64,000 nt of DNA from Bdellovibrionales bacterium RIFOXYD12_FULL_39_22. GTDB lineage: Bacteria; Bdellovibrionota; Bacteriovoracia; Bacteriovoracales; Bacteriovoracaceae. The stretch spans positions 1 through 64,000 of the forward strand of contig MEQL01000055.1 in the NCBI GenBank assembly GCA_001770205.1, read 5' to 3'. The notes under the pieces were generated by a model. That model ran no database searches, was not told the origin of the DNA, and was given only the letters and a program-made list of their open reading frames with translations. Shown here one piece after another: positions 18,563 to 26,604 of the stretch. Numbering within the stretch: position 1 is the first letter of the stretch; every line of letters begins with the position of its first letter. The position numbers were made by a program, and so were the translations under genes.

Positions 18563-21500
18563 ATGATCAGCAAAATTATTAACAACTCTTATTCGTTGTT
18601 CCTAATTTTAATCTGCCTTCTTTTACTGGGCATCTATTCTATTTTTGATCTTCCCGTAAAAATGTATCCTAACATGATCAAACCATCTCTCAATATCAGC
18701 TTCGGCAACAATAAATCAGTAGTCCCCAGTGATTCGCAAAAACGCTATGGCCAAACCATCGTGGCACAAATTGCCGCCATTCCAGAAATTGATTCCCATC
18801 GTGTTACCTACTCCGATAATTACTCATCCATAGAATTAGATTTTAAGTGGGATGTAGATGAAGAAGAAATGCGCTCACGCCTAAAAGTCATTCTTGATTC
18901 TGTCAAGGCCGCTGAAGGAAGAAATTTCTGGTACAACATCTGGTCGCGCGGCCAATCTGCTGGCCAAATGTTGCTCGCCATCTCCCACAACAAATTGGGA
19001 TCTCTAGAGCTACAAGAACTATTAAACCGTTCACTAATTCCTCAAGTAAAAAAAGTCGAGGGTGTAGAGCAAGTAAACTACTGGGATAGTGCAAACTCCT
19101 ATCCGTTACTGGAACTTAATCGTGATAAAGTTTTAACTTTTAATATTAGCATCCAAGAAATAGTTTCGGCCATTGAGGCCGCACTGGAAAATGTGAACGT
19201 TGGCACCTTTGGCATTGAAGACAGTGATAATCAAAAAGTATTAATCGTACCCAGTAACCTTCACTCATTCGAGGATATTTTAGACATCTCTTTACGCAAA
19301 GATCTGGACAATAATATAAATCTGCGCATTAGAGACATCGGGAAAATAATAACCAAAACCACTACCCGAGACTCGCTTTATAATTTAAATGGAATTCCGG
19401 CAAACTACTTAAGTATCCGCATATCTTCTATTGCTGATGTAAAGAAAACTTGTCGTCTGGCCATTGAAGCACTTGAGCATTTCAAATCAAATAATGCGGA
19501 TATAAGTTTTCGACTACTTGTTAATCCCGCCACCTTTATTGACGAAGCGATCATAAATTTACTAATCAATGCTCTCATTGGTGGAATAATTGCAGTTTTA
19601 ATAATGTATCTTTTTACTGGCAATATGAGAAATACCATTATCGTGGGAATTTCCATTCCGGTTTCTGTAATTATCTCTTTTATTTTAATGAAGCTTTTTA
19701 ACCTGACCATCAACATCATCTCCCTGGGCGGTATGGCCATTGGCCTAGGCATGGTTTTAGATTGTTCCATTGTTTCTCTGGAAAATATTATTCGCCATTT
19801 GCGGCAAGAACGCCACCGTCCAATTATCGCAGTCATTGATGAAGCAGTGGGCGAAGTGGCCATGCCGATGCTCTCCTCTACTCTTACTACCATTGCCGTT
19901 TTTTTTCCCATTATCTTGACTGCTTCTTATACCAAGGCCATTTTAGGCGATCTATCCAAGGCCATTGTATTTAATCTGTCTGTCTCTTTGCTGGCGGCCA
20001 TAACTATAGTTCCTATTCTTTTTTATCTGCTTCCTAAAAATGTCGATCAAAAGGACACCACCAAATTTAGTGATTTTTTGCAAAAATATTATGTGCGTTT
20101 ATTAGATTTTATAATTAGCAGTAAACGACAAAGCATTATTACCATTGTGTTAGCAGTCACTGTTTTTTCCGCCTCTCTTTTGCTTTTCCCTAAGATTAAA
20201 AAAGAGATCATCGCCACTCCGGCCACAACACTATTTGATATTTCCATGGAATTCCCTGGCAATCGTGATATTGGCTTGACCAAAAAGCATGTAGCGCGAG
20301 TTGAGGCCTATCTAAAGGCCAAAGGCGAAATCGTAAACTTTTTTACCTACATGTGGAATCCTGAAAATGGATTTATTACCGGAGAACTGCGCAATAAATC
20401 GCTCTTTGAACCACTAAAAAAAGAGTATGAAAAAAAATTTCCGCCGCTTCCAGATTTTAACTCCTCTCCTAACAAATGGGACCCCGGCGGCATGCCAATC
20501 CCTTACCATACAGACTTTCTGGTCCACCTGATTGGTTCTACCACTGACGAAGAAGTAAGCTCCTTTGCTCAAACACTGCAAGCTGAAGTTAGCAGCAAAC
20601 TCAAGACATCAATTCGTCACTTACCTCACGAAGCACGCAATGAATCTATTAATATGCGCTATCGGCCTTGGGCCTTACCCTTGGAAGTAACACGAGCGCA
20701 ATCTTTTATTAAGGCCGCCTCCCAAAACGGAATCTATATAGACCAGGTTATTGATAAAGGCCGGCTTAATTCTCTCTATTTATCTTTCCGCCCAGAGCAA
20801 CTGGCCAATGATGTTTCTGAACTATCTAATCTTCCAGTACCCTATCAAAATAAAATTATTCCCCTAAAGGCCATTGCCGATATCTCTCTCGAAAGTAGTA
20901 AGGCCTGGCCAATTAATTTTATTAACAACGTCCGCGCTCACGAGCTATATATCAATTTTAACTCCGCAGATGGGCCGCTTTCTGATACCGCCAAAAATAA
21001 GTTGATAAATAAGGCAAAAAAAATAATTGACGGTGCTGACCGCCCACTGGATTTACAAATTGAATATCCGACACCTAATCCAGAAATTGATCGTGCTTTT
21101 GATAGTTTTAAAATTTCACTGCTAGCGGCAATTATTCTTGTCTTTTTAATTATTGCTCTCTCTTTTAATTCCATTAAATACCCACTAATTATTCTCTCCA
21201 CCATTCCACTGGCCGTAACGGGAGTACTGTTTGGATTATTTATTACCGAAAGTACCGTTTCATTAAACTCTATGTTAGGAACCATTCTGCTGGCCGGCCT
21301 TGTCGTCAACAATGCTATTTTGCTAATAGACTTCTATCTCAATCACAAGAAGGCCTCGCTCGCGGCCAATATTACCCTATCTATTAAAGAGGCCGCCCGA
21401 TTACGCTTGCTCCCGATTCTAATGACCACCACTACCACGCTACTTGGGGCGTTGCCAGTGGCCTTGGCCTTGGGAGAGAGCGGCGAGATTTTACGGCCGC

Positions 21501-21589
21501 TTGGAATATCACTATTTTTTGGATTGTTTTTTTCCACCCTTATAACTCTCTTTTTAATTCCGGCCATACTTAACTTAAGTGATGGTTAA
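18563..21589 (+). CDS. RND efflux pump, AcrB/HAE-type inner membrane transporter
   Basis: 1008 residues, near the family's usual length. The layout is the standard two-fold repeat: TM1, a periplasmic porter domain, TM2-TM6 (GGIIAVLIMYLFTGN; GGMAIGLGMVLDCSIVSLEN), then the second half (LLAAIILVFLIIALSFNSI; LLAGLVVNNAILLIDFYLN). The proton relay differs from E. coli AcrB: only one of the paired Asp residues of TM4 remains (LDCS instead of VDDA), and the TM10 Lys position is Asn (VVNNAILL). Similar variants occur in other RND groups, so transport is still expected. Substrate unknown. Starts 8 bases after the adaptor stop. Confidence 0.95.
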   Translation: MISKIINNSYSLFLILICLLLLGIYSIFDLPVKMYPNMIKPSLNISFGNNKSVVPSDSQKRYGQTIVAQIAAIPEIDSHRVTYSDNYSSIELDFKWDVDEEEMRSRLKVILDSVKAAEGRNFWYNIWSRGQSAGQMLLAISHNKLGSLELQELLNRSLIPQVKKVEGVEQVNYWDSANSYPLLELNRDKVLTFNISIQEIVSAIEAALENVNVGTFGIEDSDNQKVLIVPSNLHSFEDILDISLRKDLDNNINLRIRDIGKIITKTTTRDSLYNLNGIPANYLSIRISSIADVKKTCRLAIEALEHFKSNNADISFRLLVNPATFIDEAIINLLINALIGGIIAVLIMYLFTGNMRNTIIVGISIPVSVIISFILMKLFNLTINIISLGGMAIGLGMVLDCSIVSLENIIRHLRQERHRPIIAVIDEAVGEVAMPMLSSTLTTIAVFFPIILTASYTKAILGDLSKAIVFNLSVSLLAAITIVPILFYLLPKNVDQKDTTKFSDFLQKYYVRLLDFIISSKRQSIITIVLAVTVFSASLLLFPKIKKEIIATPATTLFDISMEFPGNRDIGLTKKHVARVEAYLKAKGEIVNFFTYMWNPENGFITGELRNKSLFEPLKKEYEKKFPPLPDFNSSPNKWDPGGMPIPYHTDFLVHLIGSTTDEEVSSFAQTLQAEVSSKLKTSIRHLPHEARNESINMRYRPWALPLEVTRAQSFIKAASQNGIYIDQVIDKGRLNSLYLSFRPEQLANDVSELSNLPVPYQNKIIPLKAIADISLESSKAWPINFINNVRAHELYINFNSADGPLSDTAKNKLINKAKKIIDGADRPLDLQIEYPTPNPEIDRAFDSFKISLLAAIILVFLIIALSFNSIKYPLIILSTIPLAVTGVLFGLFITESTVSLNSMLGTILLAGLVVNNAILLIDFYLNHKKASLAANITLSIKEAARLRLLPILMTTTTTLLGALPVALALGESGEILRPLGISLFFGLFFSTLITLFLIPAILNLSDG

Positions 21590-21711
21590 TATATGTAGTG
21601 GATGCAATTCCAAATAGTTTTACCTGTCAAAAATTTTTACAGTGGCATGCACTGGTATGTAATTGTGGGCAATAGTCCGTCAGGCCCCCAAAAAGCTGCT
21701 AGCATTGTCGT

Positions 21712-22263
21712 ATGAGTAATAAACTTAACAAACTCTTCTCCCTTTGGACCATCATTGTACTAACCAACTTAACAATCATTGGTAGCATCAGCGCCCAGGA
21801 TCATAAAAAAGATAATGCGGTAGATCTCTCACAGGCCGATCCTAATTATAACTACTACCTTTTGACACACGTTAAATATCAAAAGGCCGGAGAGTGGATA
21901 TATCATAATTTTAGAAACAAAAAAATTGAGGCCAGACGTATTACTCCCAAGCTGGGATATACCGATCTTTTTTGGAGCAACCAAGAGGTAAACCAGGATA
22001 CAAATGATGCGATTATCACCTTAGAGACACTCTTTCTCTATGATTATGTTGTTGTTGGTACTGACTTATATGGAAAACAGATACTACAAAACAAAACCTG
22101 GTCAAAGAAGGCCGGTACTCGGCCACACAGTCCGGCAGATATGAATACCGTTTGGAGTAAAAATATTTTTATGGCCAATAAAGTCCCCGACAAAATAATT
22201 CGTCAAATTGGCGATCGAACTTTTATAATAACGGTTACCTTCATGGCCATTAAAAAGAAATAG
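21712..22263 (+). CDS. Hypothetical exported protein
   Basis: 183 residues with a signal peptide (LFSLWTIIVLTNLTIIGSISA before QDHKK). The mature part is rich in aromatic residues and reads as mixed alpha/beta (YNYYLLTHVKYQKAGEWIYH; TDLFWSNQEVNQDTNDAIIT). No Cys, no known motif. Its 3' end abuts the convergent gene. No Shine-Dalgarno is visible; a TAGCAT box at 21700-21705 sits 6 bases before the ATG, which would make a short-leader or leaderless transcript. I do not recognise the family. Confidence 0.7.
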   Translation: MSNKLNKLFSLWTIIVLTNLTIIGSISAQDHKKDNAVDLSQADPNYNYYLLTHVKYQKAGEWIYHNFRNKKIEARRITPKLGYTDLFWSNQEVNQDTNDAIITLETLFLYDYVVVGTDLYGKQILQNKTWSKKAGTRPHSPADMNTVWSKNIFMANKVPDKIIRQIGDRTFIITVTFMAIKKK

Positions 22264-22743
22264 CTATGGCCACATTGTTTTCTGTTCTCGATATTTTCCA
22301 TCGGACATTAACTCTTCTGAACTAACCACCTCTAAAGAATCTTTGTTATTGTTTACTACTACATCCCAACTTGAGGATTTCTCAAAAACTTTTTTCCCGC
22401 TCTCTAAGTTAAAAAACATCGTCAACTGTCCATGCACTCCCTTATTCCAAAATGTGAGCAATAGCGGAGCATCATATTTGGATATTTGCTCAATACGATA
22501 ATATAAAAATCCTTCTGCGACAGATGTTTCTTCCAGTAACCGCATTGCGGTATGATTTTTAGCAAAAAAAAGTTGATGGGCCAATTCGTTCTGCTGTACC
22601 ACTATTTTGTAATAATCATCTTCCAGCAAAAACTTCCCATAAAACGCAATTTTTTTCTCATCAAAAAACTTCACAGCTTCATCTGGCATTATGGCCAATA
22701 CAAAATTGAAAAAAATGGCACAAACTACTATCAAAATTTTCAT
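22264..22743 (-). CDS. Hypothetical exported protein
   Basis: 159 residues with a signal peptide (MKILIVVCAIFFNFVLA). The ATG has GGGAAG 6 bases upstream. The mature protein alternates short strands (IAFYGKFLLEDDYYKIVVQQ; APLLLTFWNKGVHGQLTMFF) and resembles a lipocalin-like or beta-sandwich fold only by strand pattern. It follows the transglycosylase-like frame by 10 bases and probably belongs to the same operon. Function unknown. Confidence 0.7.
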   Translation of the reverse strand: MKILIVVCAIFFNFVLAIMPDEAVKFFDEKKIAFYGKFLLEDDYYKIVVQQNELAHQLFFAKNHTAMRLLEETSVAEGFLYYRIEQISKYDAPLLLTFWNKGVHGQLTMFFNLESGKKVFEKSSSWDVVVNNNKDSLEVVSSEELMSDGKYREQKTMWP

Positions 22744-22753
22744 AAAAACTTCC

Positions 22754-23395
22754 CTATTTTACACCCATACCAAAACACTTGTAAGGAGTGTCGCTGGCCT
22801 TTAGTGTTTGCATACAGGGCAAACATTTGTTGACAACGTTATTTAAATACTCTGAAGAATTGTCTTGATCATAACTATATACCCCCGCCATAATTGCCTC
22901 TCGAGCAGACAGTAATTTATTTTTACTCTTATATTTTAGTTCCACCTTGTCTTTGATTTTAAAATTTAATATTCGCATTGCTGCCTCGATCTGCATTTCG
23001 ACACTGCCACTCATTAGTTCAAATAGATTCCGGCGAGAAATACCACGATCGACATCCACGGTAGTAAAAGGCAGGTGGCCGACGGAATGAAGAAAATCAA
23101 AAGTACCTCTGGTTATTTGGCCCAACCCATGTGCGGTTGAAGACATTACCGGGGTATTTTGACAATAGCTGTAATTGAAATCATGAGGATCAAGGTAAGT
23201 GGCCGTCTCTTGATAAACTATGCACGTAACTAATTCAGCAGAAAGATGAGGGTTAATAACATGTGGATCGCGAAGATCTTTTAGTAGTGCCGCGCCTAAA
23301 TTTTGGCCAGGGCCATTTACTGCATGGGAATTCTCTTTAAATGATCTAAAGGCCTTTTGCGCCAAGGCATAGACCGCTTCACTTCTTTCCTGCAA
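22754..23395 (-). CDS. Lytic transglycosylase-like protein (start uncertain)
   Basis: 213 residues from a TTG at 23395. The core fits an SLT-type fold: VTCIVYQETATYLDP (catalytic Glu within YQET, where family members have ES), TAHGLGQITRGTFDF (the G-L-x-Q-x-T motif) and AGVYSYDQ. Such enzymes cut glycan strands of peptidoglycan. The Cys pairs (SYC and CLPC) suggest the periplasm, but no signal peptide precedes this start. The frame stays open upstream to 23539 without ATG, GTG or TTG and reads as protein, overlapping the end of the next gene. Either a rare start is used or this is the 3' part of a frameshifted single gene. Confidence 0.65.
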   Translation of the reverse strand: MQERSEAVYALAQKAFRSFKENSHAVNGPGQNLGAALLKDLRDPHVINPHLSAELVTCIVYQETATYLDPHDFNYSYCQNTPVMSSTAHGLGQITRGTFDFLHSVGHLPFTTVDVDRGISRRNLFELMSGSVEMQIEAAMRILNFKIKDKVELKYKSKNKLLSAREAIMAGVYSYDQDNSSEYLNNVVNKCLPCMQTLKASDTPYKCFGMGVK

Positions 23396-23523
23396 ATTTT
23401 TATCTCGCCATAATAACTTATTACCATGAACTTTCGCTATCAGACGCTTGCGTTCTGCTTCGCATTTTTTGCGGCCTAGTTTGCGTAAAGTGCCTCTATT
23501 ATCTAAGTACGTTCGATAACTAT

Positions 23524-23982
23524 TTAATCCGTTTGCAGATCACGTCCAATCTCTTTCCCTGCACTTAAATTGTAATACTTTTTGCTAACTCGATATTTGG
23601 GATAATCTAGTTCATTTCCATAACGATCGATATAAATTAATTCATGATACCAACAATCCGGCCGGCCATTACAGCCAACTCGATTGCTTACTACCACTTT
23701 TGAACCATCTTCTAACATCATTTCCCGAACAATATCCACCTGTCCGGCAATTGTTGAATCAAATTCCACTTTTAAAGAGAGAGATAGGGTCTGAATATAT
23801 TTATTGGTCTTTTCTGCCATGACCTGCTTACTTCCTATTAAGATCATCCCAAAACTGGCCACTATAAAAAATATTTTAGCAATTCCCATAATGCGTCTAC
23901 TCGGCAATGGCCGAATTATCTTCAAAAATTTAGAAATCTTTGCCTTATCGCTAAGCATATTTTGCCGATTAATTTTTTTCAA
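23524..23982 (-). CDS. Membrane-anchored small protein, possibly 5' part of the transglycosylase gene
   Basis: 152 residues. One hydrophobic segment after a basic N-terminus (IMGIAKIFFIVASFGMILIG, residues 31-50), then a periplasmic part with a Cys pair (RVGCNGRPDCWYHE). It ends just inside the open frame of the transglycosylase-like gene. A -1 shift between 23542 and 23524 would join them into one exported protein of about 410 residues, which would explain the missing signal peptide downstream. No classical slippery heptamer is visible. Otherwise unknown. Confidence 0.6.
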   Translation of the reverse strand: MKKINRQNMLSDKAKISKFLKIIRPLPSRRIMGIAKIFFIVASFGMILIGSKQVMAEKTNKYIQTLSLSLKVEFDSTIAGQVDIVREMMLEDGSKVVVSNRVGCNGRPDCWYHELIYIDRYGNELDYPKYRVSKKYYNLSAGKEIGRDLQTD

Positions 23983-24091
23983 ACCCAGAACTATTTACCC
24001 GACCATATTTTTTATTGAAAAAAAAATTGAGGCAAGTTACCCTAGCCTTATTATGTTATGTTGAATAACTGTGAAGGAATAGTAATTAATT

Positions 24092-26191
24092 ATGAAAAGC
24101 ATATCAACGAAGCTCCTCTCTCTGTTTATCTCCATAATAGCTATTTGTGCATTTATGGCCATTGCTCTGTTTTATTACTACGACAGTAAAAAAGATAAAT
24201 TTTTCCACGATGAAGTTGGCCATATGGCGGAAAAAACTTTTAACCGCTTAGTACTTGAGTACCGCTTGGGCCTTGAAAGGTTTATGATGAAATACCTCAA
24301 TGATGAGAGCATCTACACTTTGATCGATAAAGGGGAATATGCCTCGCTGCAGACCAACACCAACGGAATTCTTCGCGGATTGGCCTTAAGTTCTGCCGAT
24401 AATGTCGCCTCCGGCATCATAACCTGGAATTTTGTTAGTCTTGATGGAAAATACAACAGTATTGCACCAGATGAAATAGCAAATCAGGGAAGAGCTCTTA
24501 TTGATGAGCATGCTCGTGGCAATTGTTTTGCAACGATGCTACAAACAAAACAAGAGGGAAGTTGCTTAGAAACTACGAAAGACAATGCTCTTTATTGGAT
24601 CTTTTTTCCTACCACTGACGATAATGAAAAAATTAACGGCTTTAGCGAAGTTGCCGTCTCTTTGATGCTTCCGGCCACCAAGATAAAAGAGATTTTAAAC
24701 GGTGAAGTTTCTATAATTAATAACAAAAATCAAGTTATCTTTTCCACCAATCGTGAGTTTATCCCCGAAATCCAGCGCAACCTAAAAGACAAAGAGGTAG
24801 ATGATATCTTATGGCAAAATAGAAATTATAAGTCTATGCTTCGCCCACTAAACTCCCAACGGCCGGATGTTGGCAACATCGCTTTTTCCATAGATGAAAC
24901 AGAGAGCACCAAGACGGAAGAGGCCTTAACTCGACTTTTATTTATCGGCTTTTCAGTTGGCATGATAGCAATTATTTTCATCATCATCTTTGTTGTTAGA
25001 AAAAATATTGTTGCCCCGGTTTTACTTATTAAGCAAAAGGCGGTTGAATTGGCCGATGGTAAATTTATAAAGATTACTAATATTAACGATAAAACGGAGC
25101 TAGGGGATTGTTTGAAATCCATGAATCAAATGATTGATGTATTAAACGAAGTTAATCAGGAATTGGTAGAAATCTCCGCCCAAACTATCCGAGGCAAATT
25201 AAACTACCGAATAAATTTTGATAAATATAATGGCGAATATAAAAAAATGACAGAGGGTATCAATAAAATCATTGATGAAATTCTTCGGCCTAATGCCGAA
25301 GTTATTAAAATTTTAAAAGAGATGGAGCATGGCAATCTGAGTTTGAAAGTTTCTGGCGATTACAAGGGAGATCATGCTGTTTTAAAAGATGCTATTAATT
25401 CTACCATCGACTCTCTTAATATGACTTTGGCGGAAGTAAAAGGGGTGGTAGCACAAGTCAATAACTCAGCAGAAATTATGTCTGGACATGGAGGCAATCT
25501 AACCTCTGGTTCAAGTAGACAAGCATCATCCTTAGAAGAAATCTCTGGCTCCCTAATTCAAATCAGCTCCCAAATTGAAAGCAATGCGGGCAATGCCGGG
25601 AGCGTGGCGGTGCTAAGTGGAAACGCCAAGGTATTGGCCAATGATGGGGCCAGCGAAATGGAGCAGATGCTCAAGGCCATGGAACAAATTAGTAACTCCG
25701 GCCAGAACATCTCAAAAATTATAAAAATAATTGATGAGATTGCCTTTCAAACTAATCTATTAGCTTTAAATGCCGCAGTTGAGGCGGCCCGAGCTGGAAG
25801 TCATGGAAGAGGATTTGCCGTGGTTGCTGATGAGGTTCGAAACTTGGCCGGACGAAGTGCGGTGGCCGCCCGCGAAACCACCGAGCTAATTGAAGAGTCT
25901 TCGGAAAATGTTAGCAAGGGATCAACACTTGCAAAAAAAACCTCTTCCTCTCTTAATAAAATTGTAGAAAGCATCGAAGAAGTTAATCAGATCATTAGCG
26001 AAATTTCTATCGCCTCAAAAGAACAGGCGGAAGGACTTACTCAGGTAAATACGGGAATGAAACAAATTGAGCAAGTAACTTTTAAAAACAACTCCATAGC
26101 CGATGAATCTGCTCGTGAAGTTGAAAAACTAAAGACCTTATCTGATGATCTCGCAGCTTCTATCGATAAATTTAAACTCTTTATAACTTGA
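24092..26191 (+). CDS. Methyl-accepting chemotaxis protein
   Basis: 699 residues. TM1 at about 10-30, a periplasmic sensor domain of about 250 residues, TM2 at about 280-302 ([20 protein letters not shown]), a HAMP region ([19 protein letters not shown]) followed by a second HAMP-like segment ([20 protein letters not shown]), and the long helical signalling domain. Its hairpin tip is [20 protein letters not shown] followed by [18 protein letters not shown], the conserved MCP signature. No CheR/CheB pentapeptide ends the protein. Ligand unknown. It is followed directly by the Rieske gene, so a redox link is conceivable but unproven. Confidence 0.95.
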   Translation: MKSISTKLLSLFISIIAICAFMAIALFYYYDSKKDKFFHDEVGHMAEKTFNRLVLEYRLGLERFMMKYLNDESIYTLIDKGEYASLQTNTNGILRGLALSSADNVASGIITWNFVSLDGKYNSIAPDEIANQGRALIDEHARGNCFATMLQTKQEGSCLETTKDNALYWIFFPTTDDNEKINGFSEVAVSLMLPATKIKEILNGEVSIINNKNQVIFSTNREFIPEIQRNLKDKEVDDILWQNRNYKSMLRPLNSQRPDVGNIAFSIDETESTKTEEALTRLLFIGFSVGMIAIIFIIIFVVRKNIVAPVLLIKQKAVELADGKFIKITNINDKTELGDCLKSMNQMIDVLNEVNQELVEISAQTIRGKLNYRINFDKYNGEYKKMTEGINKIIDEILRPNAEVIKILKEMEHGNLSLKVSGDYKGDHAVLKDAINSTIDSLNMTLAEVKGVVAQVNNSAEIMSGHGGNLTSGSSRQASSLEEISGSLIQISSQIESNAGNAGSVAVLSGNAKVLANDGASEMEQMLKAMEQISNSGQNISKIIKIIDEIAFQTNLLALNAAVEAARAGSHGRGFAVVADEVRNLAGRSAVAARETTELIEESSENVSKGSTLAKKTSSSLNKIVESIEEVNQIISEISIASKEQAEGLTQVNTGMKQIEQVTFKNNSIADESAREVEKLKTLSDDLAASIDKFKLFIT

Positions 26192-26205
26192 AAAAAATAA
26201 CGGCC

Positions 26206-26604
26206 ATGCAATTAAATCGAAAAAACTTTCTCAAGCTTGCCGCTTGGTCCTTCAGCGTTTTTTTCTTCGGCCTAACCCTTTCTATCCCCACTATAAAAAT
26301 AAGAAGTCGACAAAAAAAAATACGACTTCTTTTAGAAAATATTAATAGTGGTGCAAATCTATTTGATGAGGTGATTATAGTAAAAGATCTAAACATGCTT
26401 CGCGCTTACCTCCGACGGTGTACTCACCTAGGTTGTCCATTAAATATAAATAGCGATGGAACACTCATCTGTCCTTGTCATGGATCACAATTCAATCTGG
26501 CCGGCATGGCCGTTACGGGCCCGGCCACAAAAAATCTCACTGAATTAGCAATAAAGATCGATCCTGAAAAGAAATTTGCCGAGGTCGAATATGAACTTCT
26601 TTAA
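26206..26604 (+). CDS. Rieske [2Fe-2S] protein
   Basis: 132 residues from the ATG at 26206; a TTG at 26188 overlapping the receptor stop is the alternative (138 residues). The N-terminus NRKNFLKLAAW followed by a hydrophobic span resembles a Tat signal-anchor with RK in place of RR. The cluster motifs are CTHLGC and CPCHGSQF (two Cys and two His ligands), with a Pro loop near GPATKN. In bc-type complexes this subunit takes an electron from quinol. Its stop overlaps the cytochrome gene by 14 bases, so they are coupled and form one complex. Confidence 0.93.
   Translation: MQLNRKNFLKLAAWSFSVFFFGLTLSIPTIKIRSRQKKIRLLLENINSGANLFDEVIIVKDLNMLRAYLRRCTHLGCPLNINSDGTLICPCHGSQFNLAGMAVTGPATKNLTELAIKIDPEKKFAEVEYELL

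Noticed and set aside
19405-19911. 168-codon minus-strand frame inside the RND gene
   Set aside because: Shadow of a hydrophobic membrane protein; Met- and Lys-rich without domains.
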